A DNA stretch of 64,000 nucleotides, taken from positions 217,501 through 281,500 of the forward strand of contig JAJGOT010000434.1 in assembly GCA_022457155.1 (NCBI GenBank). Reading direction: 5' to 3'. The notes below the pieces were generated by a model that was not told the DNA's origin, made no database searches, and saw only the letters and a program-made list of their open reading frames with translations. Both the position numbers and the translations under genes were made by a program. How positions within the stretch are numbered: the stretch's first letter is position 1; every line of letters starts with the position of its first letter. The stretch comes from Cladopsammia gracilis (Eukaryota; Cnidaria; Anthozoa; Scleractinia; Dendrophylliidae). Shown one piece after another: positions 44,701 to 58,024 of the stretch.

Positions 44701-47700
44701 CCGAAAAGATTGCAGTAACCACAGCTCCAACAAAGAGGTAGAAACAACACAGATATAAAGAATCAACTTGACTATTTTATTTTGGGTTTGAATGCATTGC
44801 AATATCCTGTTTCCATAGTTTTCTTTAGAATATAAACTTGGAAACGAATTAGAAATGCATTCAAATTCGGTTCAAATCGAAATCAATTGGTGTTAAGTTT
44901 TCAGTTCCAGCTTTAAAGCGTGAATTTTGTCTATATGTACATCTTTACTAAACTTTTTTTTTTATTTTATGAACGCATAAATGCGCCAGCATTCTTCCGA
45001 AAAACAAACCTTTTACGCCCGGTTGTTTGTCGCCAACTGTGTTCCTCATACAAAACTGAATTCAGGTCAACTCAGTGTCTGCAGTATTAAACTAGTTAAA
45101 CAGGGGTGGAAAGCCTAGTGCGCATCATTAACCGGCGCGGACTGAGCCAGGACGACGCGGCGATAAGTATACAACACTGCATAATGCCGCAATTGTTCGT
45201 TATTCAAAGGCATCATGGACACCAGTGCAAGATATGGAATTATCGCGAAGTCATTACAGCAAAAGGGTTGCGACGCCTTGTAATTTATACCTGGCCCGTT
45301 TATACAACTTGCCGGAGATAACATTGACATGGAAAGATTGAATGGGAACAACGCTTGCCACGACTATGGTGTTGTTTTAAAGGAACAATACTGGCCGAAA
45401 CAAAAGCAGCGTTATTCGCCGATTACTCCTGTAAAGGAATATCTCTGCCAAGTCAGTCAGCTGTGGAGCCTGTGCTCGTGTTCAGCACTCACGGACGACG
45501 GTCAACGATGGTAGGTGTTGTACAGGGAGAAGATCCAGCATCAATGGTCCTAGTAACTAGGTGATCCTCTCCGATCCATCCATCCGAATCGACTTCACTT
45601 GGATCCTTTGTCGTCTAAAAACCAAAGCATGTTTCATAGCGGCCTTCTGCGTCAAAGTGATCGCCAGCCCCCACCAAACTGGAGTGCGTTTAAGGAATGT
45701 CCTCTCAGTCTCCACCACCGGCACATCTATTGGATAGCGGCCCATGATAAACGCTACAGCTATAGATTACAGTACCATATATATCATGGCCAGAACATGA
45801 TGGTCAGCCTATAACAGAAACACAGCGTCATTACTATTATGCGTTTGGAATTGAGGCTTTCAGATTGCGTAAAATTAACTTGCTGTGATTAGCAAAATCT
45901 TTGAAGAAAGTGGATTGTATGACATCGTGCTGGTGTCCGGAATCTACGGCAGTTACCCGACTTCAGTACTCCTTCAAGGGTCGAATGGGAACCCTCAGGC
46001 CCAAGCACGTAAGCCGGCCCAACTGCAAGTGTTGCCGAGGACATGCCCGGCCGATGTAATCCTTGTTTTCTTTGATGAATTCTAGTATATATTTCTGACA
46101 TGACGTTACTACCAACTATGGCTCCACAACTGCATCGAAAATTTGAGAAGGGAAACCACGCCGTCATCAGGTTGGAACCGTCTTTTTTCCAGGTTTGGAC
46201 AGTCATGGGTTTGAACAAACCGCAAATCATAACAGGAAGACGCGAGGGGGATAGTTAGCATTTCCACAAATTCTGGTGCACTTGACAGGTGGTTTCTTAC
46301 AAGCCACGAAAGGACTGCAGTTAATGCTGCCACCAAGTAGATGTACGACGTCGAGGAAGCCGGAGGGCTATGGAAAATAAGGGATAACATGGATGTCCAA
46401 AATTAAACCCATCATCTAGTTTGGGAAAACGAGGAACCAGCTACATTCCTCAACATTGCGACTAGGTTAGTGATGCAAACTGAGAAAGCAGACCAAATTA
46501 TAGCCGCCAAGCAGCCGGGGCAGCCAGAGTGTAAGAATATGCATCCAAAATGCTTGCCAGCACGATGCCTTTGTTTTTTGGACGAAAATCACAAAGGCTG
46601 ATGTGATGACGATTGCGTCTTTGTTCAAGAAGGGCAATATCAGAGGTGCAGAAGAGAAGGAAGTAACCATCCTTACATAAGCTTCTTTGGTCGTTCGTTA
46701 GCCTTCTTTAGCCGTATGGGGAAGGCTCCCTAGAAGTGAGCTGGAAGCAGCCTTGATCTTCGATGGCATGGGATCGCAATCTCTGAAGTTAGCTGGATGA
46801 ACCATTTTTGAAGAAGCTGTTTAGAGTAATCACAGCGAAACTTAGTAGCGATAATTATTCAAAGCAACCAACATTCCAACAAAGGAGGAGAAAGAGAACG
46901 ACAAGGATTGCGCAGCGCGCTTGAAATCCATATCAACTCTGGAAAGACTCCAAACTCGAAGCACTAGGCCAAATAAATTAGTAATGCCAAGGAAAAGATT
47001 TCGATAGTGCATTTCCTTTGCTATACATGATGTGAGATGGCAAAAAAGTCGATGATCCGACCTGGAAAGAGGTTATTGATCGCTGGAAGCTTCTGTGACC
47101 AAACCAATGCAGGTGAAGTAGTGTAACCATAAGACGTCCTTGCCAGTCTTATTAGAGCTTCAGAATAACTACGAATAGGCAGATACAAGAATCCTTCTGT
47201 ATGTTAAAAACTTCAGAATCCTGTGGAAGGATCGTCATCCAGTCCCGTGACACAGACTTCGCAGTGCTTTTCGTGTACTTCTTTACATCTCTGCTGTGCA
47301 ACGAGCTGTCGTTCAAGACCAATACATACACTACAAGATCCGTTACATACCTATCGACAATCTCCAGAATAAACTCGGCAGTGCAGTGCGTGATGGGATT
47401 CTAAGTAACAATGCTATCACACGATGTGACAACACGAGCGGGTTATCTTCCATCGGCAAGGGAAAGGCACTGAAGACACTATGCAGTAGTTTCAGGGTCA
47501 GTCCCAGGACAGCTATGAGATCCCTCCAACAAAACTCACCGTGGAATATTGTGAATTACCTTTTCTGTTCTCTACACCAGTGACAGTTATGATAAAACCG
47601 CCACAGCGTACCTTGCATTGGATGTTCTGTCAGAAACACGAACAGAACGAAAGTCTTCCTTCCAGAAGCTATAGTCTGTCACAACACATTTGGACGGCAT

Positions 47701-50700
47701 TGATGACGTAAAATCCCGCACCGATGAGTCTTTTGGAGCTGAAAATCTGTAAATTCAACCATTCAGCATGCAAGAAAGACGACCTGTGCCAATGCAAGGC
47801 AAATTGCATACCCTGCACAGAAGCCTGCTTGTGTATGAAAGACGAAATCTGTCAGAACACTCTTTGCTTAGAGGAGACCAGTGATGACGACGATGACGAT
47901 TAGAAAATGTAATAAAAGCGATAAAACGATTTGATAAAAAAGCAAGGCTGATAAACGGTACGGAAACGACTATATTTGTAAAAAATCCAATATTTCGAAA
48001 GGCACAGCCTTTCTTCTTCAGGGTCTTACAGGTAATAACTCGTAAGGCAAAAAAACGTTACAATTTAAATTTAAAAGGGGGCGGGGGATTAAATATGATA
48101 CTATGACAGCATAAACTGACGTGACAAAGTAAATGTAAATAACCGTAAATAACTAAGCAATATAGAGGTAAGAAAAACATGCAACACAATACTACAGTAA
48201 ATATATGTAATGGAAACTGAGAAAAGATGTCATGTTTCATCTCTTCTATTTAAACCTAAAGGTTCAAGGGTCTGACCTCTCTCAATAAGATATGCTTCTC
48301 TTGCTTTACGTACACCGTCACGATTAGTTTTAACGAGTTCAAGAGGGATAAGTTGCATATCAGAAGCAGCATGGTCGTTAGAAAGGAAATGTTCTGAGAC
48401 TGCAGTAGGTTTAGGGATGTTAGTTTGTTTGTCAACTGGTCTACGATGTTGTAACGTTTTTTTGCCTTACGAGTTATTATCTGTAAGACCCTGAAGAAGA
48501 AAGGCTGTGCCTTTCGAAATATTGGATTTTTTACAAATATAGTCGTTTCCGTACCGTTTATCAGCCTTGCTTTTTTATCAAATCGTTTTATTATTTTATA
48601 GCTGATTAGATCCTTTACTACAGGATCCGGTGCTTCTATCTCGTTACGGTGGTCTTTGCAAATACAGTTACTTGTTTTCAATAAAAGCGATGCTTGTTTT
48701 CGGGGAATATGTTTGTTTAGTTGGGATTTTGACACTTATGATTACACGCAAGTATTGTTTAAGAAATACTTCATATTTGACTGTTATTTGTCATTTTCAT
48801 ATTACTTCATATGTGACAAAATTGTGTTATGTTGAACTTTTATAGACGAGGACACTTTGTGATGCCTATGATGGAGTAGCGTGGTCTCCATCTTCGTGCA
48901 ATCCTGGATATTACTTACTCTCCGTGAGCTATGGTTATTGCCAACCTCGTTACCAGGGGCTTCTCGGTTTTCAAAATGGCCGTTTGAGAGGAGAAACCCC
49001 TGCTCAAGCATGTTAAGGCATGGCCCAGAGCCTAATTTGCATAAAATTCGCCAACAGTCATAACTTTAAAAAGATATACATAAACATCCTCAAACTTGGT
49101 AATAACATAAAACGTGACGTCCCTAAATTAGTGTTTACGTTATGTGTGGAATGTTTGCATCACGTGACCTGTTATAACAGTTTTCTAACGCGAAGAGAAA
49201 AGTGAAAATGAGCCGCCGAAATTACATATAATAGGTGTATATTGAAATACCAACGTAATTCTGTAGTTTCCCCCTTTAAGAATCTGTCCTGAATGGCTGA
49301 CTGCGATTTACCGTTAAAGAGTAATTTTCAAAAATAGGTCACGTGACCATTTTATTCCTTTAATAACTTCTAAATGAAAGAAGATATCTCTCTATTCAGG
49401 ACATGGATTGTATCTATGCACCAAGTCAATAAATACCGTATGGTTTATTGGCCGCCACAATAAACCATCCTTGGCCCGTTGCAGATTGCTCTTTTTCCCT
49501 TAATTATGACGTCATCAGTCACGTGACCACAGTTGTTAAACCTCAAAAGGTTTAAGGACGTTGAAATATTTCTGCTTTGCACTTTTGATGGTCGTTAAGA
49601 CCAAAAGAGCATTACTTCTACTAGAACAAATAGTTTTCTTCGCGGGGGGTCTAAGATCAAAGGACAGTCCATGCCTTAACCCTATTCGGCCTGGGGGGGG
49701 GGGGCACAAAGTGCCCGCGCTAACTTTCAACGTTCATAACTTCCTTAATATGTATGCAAACGCCATCAAACTTTGTGACTTTTCGTAAAATTTATCTGGC
49801 AATAATTTAATATGACAATTTTTTGATCACGTGACTTGATGTTTCCATGGCAACAAGATTTTGACAGCCATGTTTTTTGAAAATTGCATATTTATACCTT
49901 TGAATGAAGAAAAACAATGTTTATTAGTGTAACTTTTATATTTTTACGTCATTTAGCGTTTATTGGTTTTGATTAATTTTGGGTGAATTTGGACGGTTTT
50001 TAAGAGGTTTTGAAAAAATTCAGAAATCCAAGATGGCGGATCCAAGATGGCGGCCGCATAACTAATTACCTAATAACTACGTCATATGACGTCATCGTTC
50101 CATTATGCGGACCGCAAAGGAGACAGTTTCGGACGTACTATGTTCCCTCTAAGTTTCATTGTCATAGTCTTAATGTTCTTGAAGTTACGAAGGGGGGGCA
50201 CAATGTGCCCCCCCCATGCTCAGAAACTCAAAAAAAGCCCAGGCCGAATAGGGTTAACATGCTTGAGTGGGACATAGCGATCTAAAACGACCGCTGATTG
50301 GTTTATTGATCCTGATTCTGAGATCTATTCTGATTGGTTAATCCCGTTTTTCTAAGAAAAGATGGCCGATCACTGTAGGTTCTTCGAGAAACCAAAACAA
50401 TGCTATATCGAAGGTCTCCGAGACGTGAAAGTTGAACAGTTTTCCTGAGTAACTGTTAACAAAACTGCAGCTGTTCCTGACGATGCAGTTATGATCCAAC
50501 AAGCGTAAGATTTTGAGATAATTCGCCGATTTTCAGGCTTTGCGTTTACGGGTAGCGAATGGTAAATTCAAGGTATTTTTTCTGCGAGCCCTACACTTTT
50601 AAACTTTCAAAATGCAAGGCGGAGATAAAGGCTATGGAAAGGCTTTACCAAATAAATCGAGACACCGAGGCGTGAGAACCGCTCAAATAATCGAGACTGC

Positions 50701-53700
50701 GAGACCCAAAAGCTTGATTTTTTGAAAGACCGTTCGTCACTCACCCACCGGTACGTAATAATTTATAGAATTTTGGAATGACTGTACTGGAATTGGAAAC
50801 GCTGGGCGTAATGTAATTTAATACAGTATTGAATACTGGGTGAACCTCGGTGTAAAAACATGTCTTGTTTTCTACCAATTTCTACCTATTGTTGTCTTAC
50901 GCTCTATTGTTTTATACAGTTTGTTTTTTGTTTTTCAGTTCATTTATGATTTCATAAATAAAGCAGAGCCGATCGCCAATTGTTTGCTATTCAGTTACTT
51001 ATTCACTTGTGATAGCTTGACTGAAGTTAAGCTTGATTTAGTTTTTAAACATGTCAATAAAAAACGAAACAGGTATGCAATCCTCAAAATGGCAATATTT
51101 CAGAATAACCCCCAACATTAATTTTGCATATGCATGTATGCACTATTGTTTTTATTTCGGCAATCTTTTGTTCTGGCTTTTGTTTCAGTCTTCAGAACTT
51201 ATTCATAGTTAATCTGTGGGATTATATGGAAATCTTATCCTCAGAATTCCCAACCACATTTCAGGCCCAAGAACTGTTTTTAAAATATTGCGTCATGAAA
51301 TGGCAATGTAGTTTATAGCTGGCAAATCATCCCAGGCACTCTGGATAGTAGTTTATGAGAGAGATGAGAGGCACCCATGCAGGGTGCATCCCAACTTGTT
51401 TGGACCAATGATCTTAGGGTATTTTTTTTGCTTAGCTTTCAAAATCGTTAAAAAACAGCTTTTCGGGCTCAAACGTTTTCTGCACTTTTGAGAAACACAT
51501 GTCAGCAGAATGCTAGTTAACATGTTTTTGTCTCTAGTCAGCTTAAGGTTTAAGAGCCAGTCTGTTTACTTGTAAACAGTGGAGTAGAATGTCAACATGT
51601 CAAGCATGAAGTTAATTTTTACTCCGTGTTTGAATGAATAAATATATGATATGATTAATATGGCTTGAACTATCAGGATTTCAGAATGGTAATCATTGCA
51701 AGTCATTGGTTTGATATAAAAAAAAAAACATTCTACCATATAATCAGCTGTGAAACAGTCTTTCATGCCACAATAAGAAGTCAGAGCTGAGGCTGGGGAG
51801 AGGAAAAAGTGAAGTGCACAAGAAATGTTCCCCATGTGCCCCCTGTTATTTTATATTTTCTGCATTTTATTTTGTTACTGAAAAAAGCCTCCACGAAGGA
51901 GGGAGATGTTGATGAATTTTGAAAATCATGGCTCAGGTCTAGTGGATTTTTCTGTCTGATGAGGAAATTCTGTCACTTGTCCAACAGAGAAGGAATAGCT
52001 CCTGATTTTTTTTTAATTTGGGAGCCATCCTTGTTATAAGTATGACACATTAAACGTCTTTGTGATGTTTTATTAACATTTTAGTTTTTAACACAACCAT
52101 GGAGAACAGGGTGCTTTCTGGCCAGGCTTTTCTCTTGCAGTCCAGTCTGGCTTTGTTTAATGTGTCAGGAGCACACGATTCCCACTGACATGGCCTTAGG
52201 GTTTGTAAGGGCTTAGTATACAATTCAAAGGGGACAGACTTCAAATAAATGTGGCTTCTAAACATATCTGAATTTTGTAACTGTGCATCAGTAGGATGCC
52301 TAACATGTGTGCAATTCCACAATTGGTTTGAGCTCCATCAAATCCTAAGCATCAAAAATCCCTGCCACATCAGCCAGAAAGCTTTGATTTAAAACAATTA
52401 GGTAATCAAGTGACCAAACCTTTCAACCTGTAAACAATGGCTAAATTTAGGGAGCCCAGCTTCTAAAGTTGACCAAAGCTATACATTATTTTAACTGTAG
52501 AAGGGTTTCCTCATCAATTCATCCCCAGGGTTACAATTTGCCAGAGGGGATTTTACAGTTAATAGCTACAGTTAGTTGACATGAACCATGTGCAATATCC
52601 AGGTAGGGATTGACAGGGAAGTGTGTATAAAGGCATCAAATTTGGAATTAAAGATTTTGACAGTTAAATGATAATTTTTAAATTGGGGGACGAGTAGCTT
52701 TGGCCCATGACTTGTTTATTTGCTGGTTTCAGAATACTGCCACATCGCCTGGTCACCATTTAGGGCGGATATAGCTGCATTTGGAAATGGAATAATTTTC
52801 AATTTTGCTGTTTTATATGATTTATTGGTAATAAAATACACTAATCACACTACTGTCATTTCCAACATAAGTTGTACATGTTTTCCTCAGAAACAATTGT
52901 GACAAACACCTCACAACAAATCTTGGGAAAAATACTTTTTTCAAATGTTAACTTGGTGGGAGGTATATTCCCGGAAATGAGTAAAGAAAAAGCACTTGTT
53001 TTAACATATTTTGCTGTTGTCAGTGTTCTGACTGGATCAGCAAACCATCTCTGAGTAAAAGATCAAGTAAGAGTAAAATGCCAACAAAACGGTGATAACC
53101 GCGCAAGAGCAACGGCAAAAGCATCGACGGTTAAATCGAAAAAGATATTACCACAAAAACTTCATGCTATTTTGTTGCTTGCGGGCGTGATCGTTTGAAA
53201 AGAAACCGAAAATACTATAATATAAGAAACCAAAACTCCCTTAGCTGGGACGGTTTACTCCTTTCCTTTGAAAAATCGTGCTTCCTTGAAAAAAAAAAAC
53301 ATGTTTCGTAAGCTGCAGCGTTTCGAATTTTTACCTTCATTGCATGTGTATCACTTTTCCTGAAACGGCAAGGCAAAGAAAAACTTTACAGGTCGATAAA
53401 TGGTTCCACTTGGCTCCACAGAAATCCCTCCTTGGCCGCCATTTTGTTTGTTTTCTTCTTGGTTTGCTATCTCGTACTCAAATCTTCTCACCCTTTTCCT
53501 TGGCCGCCGTTTTGAATACATCTCCAAAAATAGCGGAGGTTTTGATCACGTGATCTGCTATGTGTCAGGGTCTTCTCCCGGAGCGCCGTCATATTGAAAA
53601 CCGAGAAGACCCTGGGGACGAGGTTGTGGTTATTGCAATAACTATAAGATTAATTAAGGACTATAGGTTTCATGTGTTATTCCATTATATGTCTTATTCC

Positions 53701-56700
53701 AATACGAGAAAGCGTAAACGACTGTGGAGTGTCTTGAAGCGTCCGTTGACCAAACTTTGATGTTTGCCGTTTGAAAACAGTAATAAAGAACGTATATTTA
53801 TAGCAGACTAAGAAATAAAAACACTTTAGTTGACAAAATGTGATAAAATCGTGCCGCACAAAATGGTAGACAACTTTTCCTAAAATCATTTTCGATTTAA
53901 AACATGGAACATTTATGTAACTCTACGAACTGAATTAATTGCGTCTCGTAGTAACAGTTTCTAAGGAAACAACTTGGAAATATGCTTAAATCTAAGAATG
54001 ATTAATGTTTAATGCTGTGTTCAAGTTTTGAGAATTTTTCTACACGTTACAGTTATTTTAAACTCCATGGCAGAATTATTATTTTGTGATGTCCCGCTGT
54101 CCCAGCAATAAAAAAATGTCATTCCGTATTCCTTTGATATTGTGCCATTATTTTGTGCTATTTAGACAAATATAGCAAGGGGGTGCAACGAATCAATTTC
54201 TTTTTCGGAGCTGGCTCCTAGACTGTAAAGGGGGTCGCACCAGGCGGCTTTGTCAGTGTTTGACTATTCTGAGGCATTTTTCTAGAGACATGACTGAATG
54301 CGAATGGCAATCTTTCCTCTACGTCTGCCTTATTTTCTGCACGGGATTGATAATTATTATTTCATAGTTTGACAGAGTACAAATCAATTCTATACTTACC
54401 CACGAGAAGGCCGATCACCAGAGAATTTGCTCCAAAAACCAATATCTTGAACATGACGGTGTCCACATATGGGTCGATTGAGGCGGGGATATTCTCTTTG
54501 GGAATTTTACTCACAGCACCTATTCCCAGGTTAACGAACGTGACCGCGAGAGAAATCAGCATTAACCTGTTCTCGAAGGGATCTACTATTGGCCGTTTGT
54601 AGGCGAAGAACATTCCATAGAGCCCTGACATGACACAAGCTAGCCCGACGTATGCCCTGCTCTCGCCTCCAACAAGTATCAAACCTGATGTCAGAATCAC
54701 CTTGCGCACTGTTTCAACGAGTTCCCAATACCACGAATGAGACTGATAGTTCTCAAAGAGGAATCGCATTCCTGTCAGTACCTCTGTGCATTTCTCTTTA
54801 TTATCAGATGTTTCTTCCACAGCTTCCGTTTCTTTTCTGGTAATACCTATTTGTGTTCTCCATAGAACACATAGCGATGCACTGGGCAAAAATATTATGT
54901 AAACAACTGCACAGTATGCAACGATAACAAATCGATTGTATCCTGAACTTTCACAGTTTATGTTGTAGTCCGCTTAAGGTAATTGCGACAATTTTCTTCC
55001 TTTTCGTCAATGCAAAGCCTGTGGCAGGCTAGGGGGAGCATATTCGCTGTCTTAGAGCAGGTGCTGAGGTACGTCACGTATAAGAAGAAAAACAAATTTC
55101 TGTAGATCAGCTTTTTCATTTCCGAAGATTTTGTCAATTTTTGTTCTTTGTTTAAGTTGCTGCGTATTAAGAAAAACATTCTCAGTCCATAAACAACAAA
55201 TGCCACAGTGATAGCAGTAGCATTCATTGCAAGTATAGCAAACAAGCTCCCAAAAGCATCGATTTCTAATTCTGGGAAGAGACAGTGAATAGGAGCAATC
55301 TGGAATACACTCAGCTGCAACATCTCTGAATATTTTCCGATAAGGGCAAGAGAGTCTGGCCATTTAATGTAAGTAAACGCTTCTAAAAGTCCAAACGTTA
55401 CTTGGTAGAAACCAATAACAATCTTTAGCCTTCCAAGAATCATATCCACAGCCGAACGTTCTTCACTTTTCTGGCATTTCTTCTTGCTTGTCCACACCAC
55501 AATTACAATGATTATAAACATAACTGCCACCACTATGGATAGCTGACCAATCATCCATTTCTTAGTTGGGCACAGTTTGCAAGTTTGCAATTGTTTGTAA
55601 TAACCAACACGGCATACCTGTGATTCAAAGTTAAGTTACGTCAATAATATGCCACATACTTATTTATTGCGCAGAAGATTGAGAAGAATGATGAACTAGA
55701 ACAATTTAATAAAAACGGTCAGGATTTTCAAGTCTTTCAAGTAAATTTATAGAAGAGTGCATCCGGTGTGTCTGTTCGTTATAAGGAATGCCCGGTTGCT
55801 TAACAGTTTTTGCACTAATTAGTCTAATTGTTGTGTCGTGTATGTATTTGAGCTATGTGTGACTGATCTCACTGTTAAAATCACTGTAATTTAATGGAAC
55901 TGAATAAATTTAAAAAAAAGTAACAGAAATAAGAAACACGGCATACCTCACACAATGGCCCTTGATAGCCTACATCGCAAGAAGAATTTAAACCTCCAAT
56001 GCATGACTTCTCTCTTGGGCATTTATGTGGGTTAGGGAGATCGTATGGGAACTCAATCAGGGAGTGATTAGTCACCGATGAATTCACCGAATTAACCAGG
56101 TTAGCAGTAAATTTTTCATAAAGCACTTTGTGTGTTTCATTTTTCCATTTCCACCAATAACCACTCGTTAAAGTAGCATAGCCATCCACGCATTTTAATC
56201 CATCTTTTTGACATGGTTTGCAACCTTGGAATAGATGAGTACGATAGAAACCATTTAAGCAGTTGCAGGCTCGAAATCCAGCAAACGTGGCAGTATCTGT
56301 TCCTGTAAAAATGACAGAAGCGATACACCAATGCTTTTCGATTAAGCTTTCCTTTAAAACATTAACAGAACAATAATCAGGCGCACGGTTGAAAAAAAAA
56401 ATATTTTAAGGAATGCCGTTATTAAGAAAAAGATCGGATAACGAAAAGTACTCCAAAGTCTTTAAAGTTTACCTATAAAGAAGCTGTGGAAATGAATGTC
56501 CCTCCCACTCGGGCCAGTTTAAATGGAATAGTTTTATTCAGTCATTTAAGTAACAATGCGTGTAAGAACTAGGCAATGCTCTTTTGTTCCACGACATTTC
56601 GCTTTTCCCATATACACTGTAAGATTGTTTAGTTTTTTTTACTGAGAATGCATCAACCTATGGACAACATGTTTTTGAAATAAAATGTACTGGAGCTTTA

Positions 56701-57779
56701 TTTTAAAGTGGTTTCTTTTGTGCTACAAGATTTCATCCAATCGTGAAACTTCAAAACAATGGCCAAGAAAGGCTTCTAATTTTACATGTTTCCCACATAT
56801 AATTTTGGTTGCATTAAAACTCAGACCAGTTTTCACTAAAAGGAAATCAATTAGTAAACCAGAGAGAAATAAATGCAACAGTATAACACCCTTTTTGCAT
56901 TCCCTACCGTTAGGTTGCCTACTTCTTACTAGGACCATTACTTAATAAACACTAAAATATATAAATTTCGATATTTGGAAACAATAATTAAACGAGATGG
57001 TAAATGTTAAGCTCGATAAAGATATCAGAAAAATATAATGTTCGGTATTTCGTCAGCATTATGGCAAAAAAAAGCCCGAGTCTCCAACATGAATCGATTA
57101 CGTAATCTCATACATTTGTAGGTTCGTTTCCTGTTGGCGACTCAGTCTTTTTTGTTTGTCCCACGGTAGTGACATGATGAACATTGTATCTTTCTCACCA
57201 TAATAGTTTATTTGACAAAGAAAGGGGCGAGTGATTGAATATTTCATATTTGAATGATAGTTGGAATCATGCTTACCTTGCGGACAAGCGATACAATGGC
57301 GGGCCTCCTTTCCAGGCGCCCTACTGTAGGGGACAAAGGTACCATTTGGGCATTTCAGGCAGCTCTCACTTACAAACGCTTCAGTGTCCGAGTAAAATCC
57401 CCCTGAAAGATAATTGGATTATCAAAGTGTAAAGCCGAAACTGACATGAAGAAAAAAATGACTTGTGCGACGACAATTCCTGAACAAATAGCGAAATGCG
57501 AAATTCATCTGGAGTACATTTATCGGAATCAATGACTAAATTCCTTCAAGTCTCAAATAATTTTTAGTAACGATAAAATATGAGCGGCAGAATACTATAT
57601 GTGGCTCACCCTTGGGGTAGTCCAGCACTTGTCGATGTCTGTGATTCGCTAAGAAAACAATAGATGTGTCCCGCTGGGATAGGGATAAGGGAAAGGGGCA
57701 TTGTTCAAGTGATATATCAATTGTATCGTTCGCCAATAGCTGATGAGTCGTCCGTGGATAGATAAAGATTATCTATCTA

Positions 57780-57833
<54 letters not shown>

Positions 57834-57992
57834 GGGGTCGCCCCACCCTTGTAAATATTCATAGAGTTCTGCTGCAAATACTTTAAATGACTTACAAAAG
57901 AACAGTAATATAATACTTTATCAGTGATGTCAATATAAACATCAATACAATAAAAAGGAAATAACTGAGGTTAACCCTATGGAGGGTATCTC

Positions 57993-58024
<32 letters not shown>

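Larger units (their letters stand above)
41751..54399 (-). other. 12.65-kb last intron of the LRR/GCC gene, filled with repeats
   Basis: The boundaries are GGGTAAGTATA at the donor and TATATTGCAG at the acceptor. Inside lie a tRNA-like sequence, a 7-bp repeat, inverted dispersed repeats, a retro-derived pseudogene, a Penelope-like fragment and a piggyBac-like MITE. No other host gene could be supported; 50.3-53.3 kb in particular shows only chance frames. Confidence 0.7.

Noticed and set aside
45106..46390. Cluster of medium frames on both strands
   Set aside because: This could be an older part of the relic at 47.2 kb, but I could not recognise any motif, so I did not extend the pseudogene leftward.
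48256..48735. 159-codon minus-strand frame
   Set aside because: It overlaps the Penelope-like GIY-YIG fragment in a different frame and crosses its inverted repeats. The motif-bearing frame is the adjacent one.
54958..54980. Programmed -1 frameshift in the membrane exon
   Set aside because: CCTTAAGCGG is not an X XXY YYZ slippery site. A simple one-base deletion or assembly error explains the splice-phase arithmetic.
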